A stretch of DNA of 64,000 nucleotides from positions 186,001 through 250,000 of the forward strand of contig NZ_SZVO01000010.1 in assembly GCF_005280585.1 (NCBI RefSeq), read 5' to 3'. Each line of letters begins with the position of its first letter. The first letter of the stretch is position 1. This DNA is from Dyadobacter frigoris (GTDB lineage Bacteria > Bacteroidota > Bacteroidia > Cytophagales > Spirosomataceae). This document shows positions 53,001-60,916 of this stretch, piece by piece. The notes beneath the pieces were generated by a model, which saw nothing but the letters and a program-made list of their open reading frames with translations, ran no database searches and was not told the origin of the DNA. The position numbers and the translations under genes are program-made.

Positions 53001-55063
53001 TAAGTACAACCAGTGGTATTACAACGAGTTTGACTGAATTGAAAACGTTAACCAGTTTTACAAAAATCGGAACAGCTGCTTTGCCAAATGTTACTTCGGT
53101 AAAACTACCAGTAGCAAATGTTGCGGATCTGGAACGTTATGAAGGTATGTTGGTCAATTTAAGCGCGACAACAGGGAACCTGGCGGTAACAGAATATTTT
53201 CAATTGGGCCGTTACGGACAAGTTGTGCTTTCTGCCGATGGTGCCAGTAACCTTGCCGGAACAGATGCCAGACTAGATCAGTTTACACAGTTCAGCGCTC
53301 CTGATGTTTCCGGATATTCTGCTTATTTAGCTGAAATTGCAAAACGCAAGATTATTCTTGATGACGGAAGCGGAAGACAAAATCCTGATCCCATTATTTT
53401 TGGCCGTGGAGGAAATCCGTTAAGTGCCACAAATACATTGAGAGGCGGAGATGAAGTAAATAATGTTACAGGTATTTTGGATGAACGTCTGGAAGGATAC
53501 AGAATCCAGACTGCGTCGGGTGTTAATTTTACAGCTGTGAATGTTCGTCCGGTTACTCCTCCATCGGTTGGAAGTTCAGCTACTTTGAAAGTGGGAAGCG
53601 CCAATGTGCTTAATTATTTTACATCACTTGATCTTAATGCAAGCGGAACTGATTTCCGTGGTGCCAATACCGCAGAGGAATTCACCAGACAAAGAACCAA
53701 AGTAATTAAAGCAATCACGGGTTCAGGTGCAGATGTAATGGGTTTAATGGAATTGCAAAATAACGGATCCACACCAACAACGGCTTTGGCGGACCTGGTA
53801 GACGGATTGAATGCGGAAGTTGGCAGCAATGTTTATACTTATGTTAATCCAGGATCAATTGCTACGGATGCCATTACGGTTGGAATCATATATAAAACTG
53901 CCAAAGTTGTCCCCGTCGGTGCTCCGGCTACACTTTCTACAAGTGCAGCATTTAATCTTGTTGGTCGTAACCCGTTGGCACAAACTTTCAAACAAATTTC
54001 AAATGACGAGTCATTCACTGTTGTTGTGAATCACTTCAAATCCAAAGGATCCAGTGCTGGTGCAGCCGGAGATACTGATACCGGTGACGGACAAGGAAGC
54101 TCAAACGGAACACGTACGCGACAGGCTGAAGATTTAATTTCGTGGCTTGCAACAAAACCTACCGGAACTACGGACACAGATTACCTGATTTTGGGAGATT
54201 TGAACGCGTATGCGAAAGAAGATCCGATTACAAGATTGGCAACGGCGGGTTATAATAATTTGCTTCCGGTAACTTCTTATTCCTATGTTTTCGACGGACA
54301 GGTTGGCTCACTGGACCATGCGCTCGCAACAGGTTCCTTAGCTTCACAAGTTACCGGTGCTGAAAAATGGCATATCAATGCAGACGAGCCAAGTGTGCTC
54401 GATTACAATACAGAATTCAAAACTACCGGCCAGATTTCCAGTCTTTACGGCGCAGATCAATTCCGTGCTTCCGATCATGACCCGATTTTGATCGGGTTAA
54501 ATCTGGCAAAACCATTGCCTGTTAACTATATATCTTTCATTGGACAATCGATTGATAAAGTGGTTGTACTGAAATGGGAAACGGCGAATGAAAAGGATAA
54601 TGATGGATTTGATGTATTGAAAAGTACAACCGGAAATACTTTTGAAAAAATTGGTTATGTGTCTGGAAATGCCACAACGTCGGCAAAATCTTCTTACCAA
54701 TTTGCCGACTCAGATGTAAAAACAGGTCAGATTTATTATTATCGTTTGGAACAACGTGACCTGGACGGAACTACTGACTTGTCAAGGATTATTGGTGTAT
54801 CTGTAAAAGGATTAACACAAGCAGCTTTTGTTTACCCGAATCCGAATAATGGAGTTTTCTCAGTAACGGCTTCAAATACTGAAAATACTTCGGTTAGACT
54901 GTTCAACAATTTCGGTGCCGAAATTAAGGTGAATACACAAAAAACCGAAAGCCAGGAAACATTGATTATTCAACCTTTTTCAACATTAACATCGGGTGTG
55001 TATTTCCTTCAATTGGAAACCGGTGATAATGAAAAGAAATCACTTAAAGTGGTTGTAAAATAA
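50012..55063 (+). CDS. Large secreted ExeM/NucH-type nuclease with type IX secretion tail
   Basis: A 1683-residue multidomain exported protein. In order: a signal peptide ending near residue 42 (KELKAQA), an N-terminal beta-rich region, a Calx-beta-like domain (about 320-430), a second Ig-like segment, a region resembling DUF3616/phytase-like beta-propellers (about 585-830), a ExeM-type domain (about 920-1180), an endonuclease/exonuclease/phosphatase domain (about 1190-1500) and a C-terminal T9SS sorting domain (about 1605-1683, FVYPNPNNGVFSV and GVYFLQLETG). The nuclease has MGLMELQNNG (metal Glu), VVNHFKSKG, LGDLNAYAKEDP and SDHDPILIGL. It probably degrades extracellular DNA at the cell surface or in medium, for nutrients or against DNA traps. 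The ATG at 50012 follows a 230-base gap. Confidence 0.87.
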   Translation: MKRIFTEEKAVCARRLKKATQLAFLICLFSIAFFKELKAQAVTQTGFTSVITPQYMSSGTATRLPVMFRATVTGLTASTVYRYFTGGAITTDFGGTNPGAGNPLMISTNGTTYTYTSGASTTTAGNYETFTTDGSGNYTGWFGFVNTGNARFTAGNDVYPVIVIASSTGTILFRNVLDTSIKVLGYSAAPAANNGSFLKETSSATAKNLVAIYDNIAGTGRPLFLSPVEATGATIASVITGYSAAAGSWNAIIPNILPNGVRRIEQRSVNTGNIVGCATDDDGVWATGSVNTVNPASGTTAITISNTDAPLTSCGPTLPTVTLSVNPTSASEAGQTVVTVTATSSVPLSADQTVSLSVTGTGITSSDYTLSSSTITILSGQTSGTATFTIIDDSEDEGAETAILTISNPSSGLTLGSPVSQNIIITDNDGAPNVNAPILLADNETIIDAEKTTSYLNIPDNSPPALPTAFVSGVINDPTDPAATLGLEFNISDVETAANSLVVTVSSSNTIVVTNANLVVTGTGNSRNIKIIPVGVGYSDITITVSDGSLTDSYTIKYAASAASGTPSTTRFLTQVSDASTAQAVDDNYVLVADDENQVLRLYNRTNSGLPGNGFDYTSSLGLTDLSGGLPREVDIEASVKIDNRIFWLGSHGNSSEGKNRPNRSRLFATDLTGAGASATLSYVGRYDGLKTDLLAWDTSNGNVLGLTASAATGKIPEDPALDGFNIEGLTVAPDGTTGYIAFRGPIEPVSSRNSALIIPWTNMTTLVSGNPTAGPATFGTPIQLDLGGRGIREIKKNTSGEYLIIAGPTDGATGVAPKDFRLYTWTGIAIDAPVLRSANLTALNTNGSFESIVDLPANLTSTSQIQLLVDNGDAVFYGDATAAKDLSQNNFKKFRSEIVTLGTTPLVATLIHNIQGSGSSAALTGVQTIEGIVTRTFLGTNGLSGFYVQEEDSDADADPVTSEGIFVYNLAADPTGLVTPAEGDKVNITGTVTDFVSTTSGITTSLTELKTLTSFTKIGTAALPNVTSVKLPVANVADLERYEGMLVNLSATTGNLAVTEYFQLGRYGQVVLSADGASNLAGTDARLDQFTQFSAPDVSGYSAYLAEIAKRKIILDDGSGRQNPDPIIFGRGGNPLSATNTLRGGDEVNNVTGILDERLEGYRIQTASGVNFTAVNVRPVTPPSVGSSATLKVGSANVLNYFTSLDLNASGTDFRGANTAEEFTRQRTKVIKAITGSGADVMGLMELQNNGSTPTTALADLVDGLNAEVGSNVYTYVNPGSIATDAITVGIIYKTAKVVPVGAPATLSTSAAFNLVGRNPLAQTFKQISNDESFTVVVNHFKSKGSSAGAAGDTDTGDGQGSSNGTRTRQAEDLISWLATKPTGTTDTDYLILGDLNAYAKEDPITRLATAGYNNLLPVTSYSYVFDGQVGSLDHALATGSLASQVTGAEKWHINADEPSVLDYNTEFKTTGQISSLYGADQFRASDHDPILIGLNLAKPLPVNYISFIGQSIDKVVVLKWETANEKDNDGFDVLKSTTGNTFEKIGYVSGNATTSAKSSYQFADSDVKTGQIYYYRLEQRDLDGTTDLSRIIGVSVKGLTQAAFVYPNPNNGVFSVTASNTENTSVRLFNNFGAEIKVNTQKTESQETLIIQPFSTLTSGVYFLQLETGDNEKKSLKVVVK

Positions 55064-55078
55064 GGATGCGCAGTTACC

Positions 55079-55125
55079 AGAAAAGCCGGCTGAATCATAG
55101 TAAAATGATTCAACCGGCTTTTCTG
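55079..55125 (+). terminator. Terminator after the nuclease gene
   Basis: Near-perfect 20-bp stem (AGAAAAGCCGGCTGAATCAT with ATGATTCAACCGGCTTTTCT, one mismatch) with a 6-nt loop. It may serve the Rpn gene on the minus strand too. Confidence 0.85.
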
Positions 55126-55143
55126 TATTAAAAATCTTACTAT

Positions 55144-56028
55144 TTATATATTCAGACTCTTCATTACCTTTAAAACAAAACTTTCCGAAACCTCAGCAAA
55201 ACCAGATACTTCCCGAATTGTAAAACGTTTTGTAAGAAGTAGGTTTCTAACAACGCTAACTTGATATTTCTCTTCACCTTCTTTCTTAGCTCTTTCAAGC
55301 ACCATTTCTCTTATGCCCATATTTCGTTTATTTTCAGTTAATTCCTCAATAACCTTATCAAATTTAAGACTATAATCCGAATCTGCAAATCTTACGTATT
55401 GATGTAAAAAAATTAATAAATCATCTATTTTCTTCTTTTCAATTTTCCTTTTCAACAAATTCCTTGCCAATAAGTATTTTAAATTGAAAAGACTTTCATC
55501 ATCCGGTTTATTCCTTTTTAAAGCCAGGAGAATTGTTAAAATTACGATTGCAAAGGGATTATCATTTTCAATGAGTACCTCTTCATTTTGGTCAATTATT
55601 TTATAAGTATTAAAAGAAAAGGTATTTCTGGTTCCAAGAAATTCATACTCAAAAACCGAAGGATGATACTTTTTATTTCTGTCTGTGAAAATGGCAATAG
55701 CTGTAACCGGTTTGCCATACTTATCCAGAATACGATAAAAATAAGTAAACATCCTTTTTGCAAATTCCTTATCATTATATCCCTGAACTTCAATATGAAC
55801 CAGAATCCATTCTTCCTTCCCACCTTTCGTGAATACTTTTACCAGTTTATCTACAAATTTCGGTGCATCAATTTCTTCTGACGGAAATAGCTGTTCCAGT
55901 TCTTTATCCAAAAATTCAAACCCCTTTTCAATATTCAGTAATTTATCAGCATCCTGAAAAAAGAATCGCAAAAAATCGGGAAACAAATTTTCAAGAATTC
56001 CTTTCCAAAGTGTATCGTCTCTGTTCAT
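55144..56028 (-). CDS. Rpn/YhgA-family PD-(D/E)XK nuclease or transposase-like protein
   Basis: A 294-residue protein of the recombination-promoting nuclease (Rpn/YhgA) family. The PD-(D/E)XK core has a candidate Asp in DKLVKV (about residue 60) and the strand WILVHIEVQGYND near residue 74 with the ExQ form of the catalytic triad. Then KRMFTYFYRILDKYGKPVTAIAIFTD. The C-terminal part is helical and basic (LTKRFTIREVSGFAEVSESFVLKVMK), possibly HTH-like. Such proteins are linked to horizontal transfer or mobile elements, but no transposon ends, direct repeats or neighbouring mobile gene were visible. It is divergent from the dehydrogenase gene. Confidence 0.78.
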   Translation of the reverse strand: MNRDDTLWKGILENLFPDFLRFFFQDADKLLNIEKGFEFLDKELEQLFPSEEIDAPKFVDKLVKVFTKGGKEEWILVHIEVQGYNDKEFAKRMFTYFYRILDKYGKPVTAIAIFTDRNKKYHPSVFEYEFLGTRNTFSFNTYKIIDQNEEVLIENDNPFAIVILTILLALKRNKPDDESLFNLKYLLARNLLKRKIEKKKIDDLLIFLHQYVRFADSDYSLKFDKVIEELTENKRNMGIREMVLERAKKEGEEKYQVSVVRNLLLTKRFTIREVSGFAEVSESFVLKVMKSLNI

Positions 56029-56170
56029 TTCTCTTTTGAAATCGAATAAGTGTGTGCGCAGACTCTTAAACGTGAAAATCTTTGAAAAGTAATTGTTTGA
56101 ATGTAACTATCTTTAATTTTGACCTTCAAAACTTTTTTATTTTTCTTAACTGAATTTCGAATCCAAATAA

Positions 56171-57187
56171 ATGAAAACTCTTGTTTGTACAACACCAGGC
56201 GAATTTTCTTACCAGGAATCAGAAAAACCGACGCAATCTCCGGGACATACAATTATCAAAATTAAAAGAATAGGCATTTGCGGGACAGACCTTCACGCTT
56301 TTGAAGGAACGCAGCCTTTTTTCAGTTATCCCAGAATCCTGGGCCATGAACTGGCTGGCGAAGTAGTGGATAATGACAATTCTTCCGAATTCGGAGTTGG
56401 TGAAGCCGTTACCTTCGTTCCCTATTTCAACTGCGGAAAATGTATAGCCTGCCGCGCCGGGAAACCCAATTGCTGCACCAGTATTCAGGTTTCAGGTGTT
56501 CATATTGATGGCGGTATGTCTGAATATATATCGGTTCCCACCTACTCGCTCGTTCATGGCGATGGGTTAAGTTTTGACGAACTTGCTCTGGTTGAGCCGC
56601 TTGCCATAGGGGCACATGGCGTGAGACGAGCCGGTGTTAAATCCGGAGACTTTGTATTGGTTGTTGGTGCCGGGCCTATTGGTTTAGGAACAATGGAGTT
56701 TGCCAGAATTGCCGGAGCAAGGGTCATAGCTCTGGATGTAAATGATGCTCGTTTAGCATTTTGCACCGATAAAATTGGTGTAACTTTTACAATCAATGCG
56801 CTTACGGAAAACGTAACCGAAAGATTGAGTGAGATTACGAAGGGTGATATGCCCACGATAATTATTGATGCAACCGGCAATTTACGTGCAATCAACACTG
56901 CTTTTACTTATCTGGCGCACGGTGGAACTTACGTATTAATAGGTCTGCAAAAAGGAGAAATCAGTTTCAGCCATCCTGAATTTCATAAACGTGAAGCTAC
57001 GTTAATGAGCAGCAGAAATGCCACACGCCAGGATTTTGAGCATGTGATTGATAGTATGAAAAACAGGCTTGTTGAACCTACAACTTATATCACACATCGT
57101 GTAAAATTTGGAGAAGTCGCAGATCAGTTTGAAAGCTGGCTCGATCCTAAAAATGGTGTAATTAAAGCCATGGTTTCTATTGACTAA
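56171..57187 (+). CDS. Zinc-type polyol/sorbitol-like dehydrogenase
   Basis: A 338-residue medium-chain zinc dehydrogenase. Catalytic zinc ligands are in GICGTDLHAFEG and ILGHELAG. The structural zinc cysteines are in CGKCIACRAGKPNCC. The coenzyme-binding segment is VVGAGPIGLGTMEFA (about 163-177). The signature resembles L-gulonate or sorbitol dehydrogenase-type enzymes, acting on a sugar or sugar acid. It stands alone and ends at a strong terminator shared with the broken AraC gene. Confidence 0.9.
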   Translation: MKTLVCTTPGEFSYQESEKPTQSPGHTIIKIKRIGICGTDLHAFEGTQPFFSYPRILGHELAGEVVDNDNSSEFGVGEAVTFVPYFNCGKCIACRAGKPNCCTSIQVSGVHIDGGMSEYISVPTYSLVHGDGLSFDELALVEPLAIGAHGVRRAGVKSGDFVLVVGAGPIGLGTMEFARIAGARVIALDVNDARLAFCTDKIGVTFTINALTENVTERLSEITKGDMPTIIIDATGNLRAINTAFTYLAHGGTYVLIGLQKGEISFSHPEFHKREATLMSSRNATRQDFEHVIDSMKNRLVEPTTYITHRVKFGEVADQFESWLDPKNGVIKAMVSID

Positions 57188-57213
57188 TTTTCGCTTTCAA
57201 CAAATTTATGATC

Positions 57214-57265
57214 GATAAAATGGAGTAGTTTAACCGCTTAAATAGTTAAACGACTCCATTTTATC
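57214..57265. terminator. Bidirectional terminator before the broken AraC gene
   Basis: A 21-bp stem (GATAAAATGGAGTAGTTTAAC and GTTAAACGACTCCATTTTATC, one mismatch) with a 10-nt loop. The convergent dehydrogenase gene and the AraC gene both end near it. Confidence 0.9.
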
Positions 57266-57273
57266 AATTTTTT

Positions 57274-58157
57274 TCACCGAATGATATCTCCTGTTTTCTT
57301 TCTAAAATCTTCTGGTGTATGTCCGGTTTGTTTTCCAAAAAAACGGGTAAAATAAGACGGCTCGGAAAATCCCAGTTCGTAGCTGATTTCTTTGATGGAT
57401 TTGTCTAAACAGCTGATTTCCCTTTTTGCTTCCAGGATGAGGCGATCGTTAATGATCTGATTGATTGTCTTGCCAAAAGAATCTTTTGATAGTTCATTCA
57501 GTCTTTTCGCGCTAAGCGATAGCTCATCTGCATAAAAAGCCGCACTCCTTTGTTCTTTAAAATGATTTTCAACAGATTCCATTAACAAGCGCATACGGCC
57601 GTCCATATTAACATCTGTTTTGGCCTCCTTTTGAAATTCAATACAATGCAAAAACCAGCTTCGAAGATAGGATTCCAAAATAGCCGGACGTTTTTCTCCG
57701 TCTTGTTCAAGCTGAATCAAATCAATTAACTTATGAAAAAGGCCGACCTTCGAATCCGGAACAATGATTGAAAAATTAACTGTATAGTAAAATAACTTAA
57801 AAATATCACCTGCAATTAAACGCTCGAAAAAATCCTTCGATAAAGCAAAAAGATAGCCCACTTTGTCCTGCTTTTCAATATTATGGACCTGGTCGGGAAG
57901 AAGCAGAAACAACTGATTCCGGCTTATTGAATATTTTATAAAATCAATAAAATGTACCTGCCTGGGTTTGACGTCGGTAAACCAAAGAAATTCGTAAAAA
58001 TCATGACGGTGAATGCCGTTAAAATAATATTCGTTACTTTCTTCAATTTCGTCATAGCAAAGAAGTCCCCTCCCATTTCATGCAGAGGAAAATCAGTATT
58101 TTTTACCTTTTTAGTCTCATTTACAAATTCGGACGACTTGTTAAAAGTATTTTTCAT
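57274..58157 (-). pseudogene. AraC-family regulator of the iron locus, broken by a 1-nt frameshift
   Basis: The C-terminal DNA-binding half is intact (LSLSAKRLNELSKDSFGKTINQII and EISYELGFSEPSYFTRFFGKQTGHTPEDFRKK). The frame continues upstream through NGIHRHDFYEFLWFTD and EIEESNEYYF, but then reaches a TGA at 58078. The missing N terminus is in the next frame: an ATG at 58157 encodes MKNTFNKSSEF and onward to EMGGDFFA. One base lost near 58056-58058 joins the two (GGDFFA to YDEIEESNEYYF) and would give about 294 residues, the normal AraC length. Either a real inactivating mutation or a sequencing error. It closes the TonB receptor locus and lies 30 bases after the PepSY protein gene. Confidence 0.82.
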
Positions 58158-58187
58158 GGCATTAAATTCACTCAGCACTTTTCAAAT

Positions 58188-59489
58188 TTAAATCGAAGAG
58201 GAATCAATTGTGTGTTTTTCGCTTACATCAGACTTTCTTACTACTCCCGGTTTGAATTTTGGTCTGGCAGCTGAAACAGTATTTTCTTGTTTTTCTGCAA
58301 GATTTTTGCTTTGGGATTTCTGTTCCTTTTTAGCATCTTTTCTGCCTTTTTTACCAAAACCTTTACGTCCCCACCAAACCAGAAAGCCCGTTACCGGCAA
58401 ACTGGCACCAATCAGACTGGAAAGAAAGGCAAGCACTTTACCAGGAAATCCAAGAATACTTCCCACGTGAATATCATAATTCATTTTACGAAGTTTTGTT
58501 CCAAAAGGCGCGCCATCATAAGTAGCTCCATAAACTTCATCCTTAGGCAATTCTTTCAAAGTATGCTGATCAAAAGAATAGCTGCGGTTGTTATAAAACT
58601 GACCGCTGTTTGGATAAATGGTTACATATATCGAGGATTTCGCTTTTGAAGTATCCGGAAAGTTATAATAAAAACCCTCAGCTTCCGGATTTTCACTTAT
58701 CACCTTTAGCCACGCTTTATCAATGGCCTGCTGCGGTGTGTATAATTTCCCTGCCATTAAGGAATCCGATAAAATCTCTCTTTCCCGGCCGGGAAGAGAC
58801 TTTCCGCCGGAAGTTGCCCAGTATAAACTCTGGCTATACCACTTGATACCATAAACCATACCCGTCATCGCAATGGCCAGTAGAAATAAAAGCGAGTAAA
58901 ATCCAAGCACATTGTGAAGGTCAAGATTGACTCTTTTGAAAGAAGCACCCCATTTTATTTTGAAACTTTTGTCAGTCGTGCTTTTAGTCCATTTTTTAGG
59001 GTACCACCAAACCAGTCCTGTTATTAAAAGTATTACAAAAACCAAAGTTCCGTAATTCACGATCGGACGGCCGATTTCAAAGGGCAGCCATAAGAAACGG
59101 TGACCATTTAGGACCCAGCGAAAAAAGTTTGTCTCACCCTTTTTATGAACTTCTTTTGTGATTATTTCTCCAGTATACGGATTCACTTTTAGCGTAATAT
59201 TAGGTCCGCGACGTTCACCTAAACCTAAATTAATCGCCCTGCCTTGCTGGTAATTTGCATAGGAAACTTTGATATCGGGATAAGAAGCCTTCGCAATTTT
59301 CATTAGCTGGGAAGGCATTATAACCGCTTTATCCTTTCTTTCAATTTTAGTTTCCGGTTCCAGTAAACCTTCAATTTCTTCGTTAAAAACCCAGATACAA
59401 CCTGTAATACAAACGATAAAAACGATAATTCCGGAAATAAGGCCGAGCCATAAGTGGAGCCAGTTATTGACTTTTTTAAATGTTGTCAT
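58188..59489 (-). CDS. PepSY-associated membrane protein, probable iron-complex reductase
   Basis: A 433-residue inner-membrane protein of the PepSY-TM family. Predicted helices are near residues 14-36, 142-162, 196-216 and 350-372. PepSY-type periplasmic domains lie between (about 55-110 and 240-330). Conserved His residues occur at LHLWLGL and RVNLDLHNVLGFYSLL, and at MNYDIHVGSILG, and could ligate haem. The tail after residue 380 is basic and disordered (KKGRKDAKKEQKSQ). Related proteins are found with TonB receptors for siderophores and are thought to reduce ferric complexes. It follows the DUF4374 gene by 151 bases. Confidence 0.87.
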   Translation of the reverse strand: MTTFKKVNNWLHLWLGLISGIIVFIVCITGCIWVFNEEIEGLLEPETKIERKDKAVIMPSQLMKIAKASYPDIKVSYANYQQGRAINLGLGERRGPNITLKVNPYTGEIITKEVHKKGETNFFRWVLNGHRFLWLPFEIGRPIVNYGTLVFVILLITGLVWWYPKKWTKSTTDKSFKIKWGASFKRVNLDLHNVLGFYSLLFLLAIAMTGMVYGIKWYSQSLYWATSGGKSLPGREREILSDSLMAGKLYTPQQAIDKAWLKVISENPEAEGFYYNFPDTSKAKSSIYVTIYPNSGQFYNNRSYSFDQHTLKELPKDEVYGATYDGAPFGTKLRKMNYDIHVGSILGFPGKVLAFLSSLIGASLPVTGFLVWWGRKGFGKKGRKDAKKEQKSQSKNLAEKQENTVSAARPKFKPGVVRKSDVSEKHTIDSSSI

Positions 59490-59499
59490 AGTATAAATG

Positions 59500-59557
59500 A
59501 TTGAATGACAGAATGATTTAATTACAGAGTGATAGAATGAGTGAATGATAGAATGTG
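59500..59557. repeat. GAATGA-type repeats in the gap between PepSY and DUF4374 genes
   Basis: GAATGA followed by two variable bases occurs twice (from about 59502) and again three times (from about 59535: GAATGAGT, GAATGATA, GAATGTGT). The string GAATGAGTGAATG is identical to one in the repeat at 11273-11296. A small hairpin CTTTGT/ACAAAG follows at 59573-59588. Confidence 0.65.
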
Positions 59558-59640
59558 TGCGGTAAACTGGCTCTTTGTAATGACAAAGCTTATCCCCCCA
59601 AAGAAGCGGACAAGCCTTGTCTAAACTTTATTATCTACTT

Positions 59641-60873
59641 TTATTTCACTTTTACGATGGCCGTAATCGCACCTCCTTCAACTTTCAAACCTTGTTTGGC
59701 TGTTGCCGCAGCTATATCAACGCCATAAACCCAGCTTCCCGCGTCTGTGTTAATTCCAACATATACTGTTTTTCCATCTGCGCTAACTGTATTATTGTTG
59801 TAAGAAGCTGATGAAGATGCGATGGCCTCAGGCGCTCCGGTAACCCAGATAAAAGTCTGGTTGTAAAGATCTGCAATGGCAAGTCTTTTATTTCCAGTTG
59901 CGGTATTAACCGTTCCATACATGTATAGAAGCACTTTTCCATTGCTCAGATAAGTCTGATTAGCAATGTGATAGCCACCTGATTTCTCTTGTACATTGAA
60001 GAAATAGCTTTGATCAAACTCAGTAGTTCCTTTTTTGATCTTGACAAAAGCAGAAGGTTTTTTGGAAGACGCCACTCCGCTATTGGTTGCTGATGCCGGA
60101 GAAAATCCGTAAGCATCTCCATTTTCATCCACAGCTAATCCGTTGTTGAAATACGAACCGATAAAGCTTGTTCTATTGTCTTTTATTACTTTTTCAAGTT
60201 TCATACCCGGGTAAGAGAATACCGCAATCCAGCTGCTGTCAGGATAAGCTGTCCCAAAAACATCCGGTGCCGCACCTTTGATGCTCATGTATGGAGCAAA
60301 AACTTTATCTCCAACCTGCGTTGCCCCGGTGAAATGTGCACGTTCTCCGTTTCCTGCGAGTTTCACAATATTTTCCTGTCCTTCGGCAACAATTTTCGAT
60401 TGGTCTGCATTGATACGGAACCATGAAGAACTTTCGTTTCCGCTTCTTGGCACTTTAATGATCAAAACATCATCACCCGCAGTAGCAAATACCTGAACCG
60501 TTTCACTCTGGAAATCAGAGGTTTTCACCAGCTCCCCTTTTTCGTCCAACGCATAAGTTGTAACAGCACCAGGATTTCCCTGACCATATAACAAACTAAA
60601 AAATTTGCCCTTGTGCGTAATATAATAACGATATGAACCATCCTGCTCAATTCCTTTTCCTACTGTACTGATCGTTCCCTGAGCAAGATCGCTCGTCGTA
60701 AGCAGATAATCAGCCACACCTGCCGAACCAACCGGCGTAGATGCTACTACGTATCTTGATTCGGTAACCACCACAGGATCTGTACCCGGATCAACGGTTT
60801 TATCATCACTGCATGCACTTAAAAACACACCTGTTCCCAACACAAAAAACCACTGTAAATATGACTTTTTCAT
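59641..60873 (-). CDS. DUF4374-domain lipoprotein
   Basis: A 410-residue exported lipoprotein. The N terminus MKKSYLQWFFVLGTGVFLSAC has the lipobox LSAC with Cys21, followed by an Asp-rich linker. The body is beta-rich with repeated YVVASTPVG, GNPGAVTTYALDEKGELV, SWFRINADQSKIVAEG, and YGFSPASATNSG segments, in the manner of a beta-propeller. DUF4374 proteins occur next to TonB-dependent receptors for iron compounds and probably bind the substrate at the cell surface. It starts 43 bases after the receptor gene stop, so it is in the same transcript. Confidence 0.9.
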   Translation of the reverse strand: MKKSYLQWFFVLGTGVFLSACSDDKTVDPGTDPVVVTESRYVVASTPVGSAGVADYLLTTSDLAQGTISTVGKGIEQDGSYRYYITHKGKFFSLLYGQGNPGAVTTYALDEKGELVKTSDFQSETVQVFATAGDDVLIIKVPRSGNESSSWFRINADQSKIVAEGQENIVKLAGNGERAHFTGATQVGDKVFAPYMSIKGAAPDVFGTAYPDSSWIAVFSYPGMKLEKVIKDNRTSFIGSYFNNGLAVDENGDAYGFSPASATNSGVASSKKPSAFVKIKKGTTEFDQSYFFNVQEKSGGYHIANQTYLSNGKVLLYMYGTVNTATGNKRLAIADLYNQTFIWVTGAPEAIASSSASYNNNTVSADGKTVYVGINTDAGSWVYGVDIAAATAKQGLKVEGGAITAIVKVK

Positions 60874-60916
60874 TTCTTATTTATTTTAATTTAAAACTTA
60901 TTGAATTGACTATTAA

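Noticed and set aside
55144..56028. Transposon containing the Rpn-like gene
   Set aside because: No terminal inverted repeats or target-site duplications could be found around the gene, and flanking genes look normal.
57936..58178. Independent 80-codon gene upstream of the AraC fragment
   Set aside because: It encodes the AraC N terminus in a shifted frame and ends in an out-of-frame tail, so it is part of the broken AraC gene.
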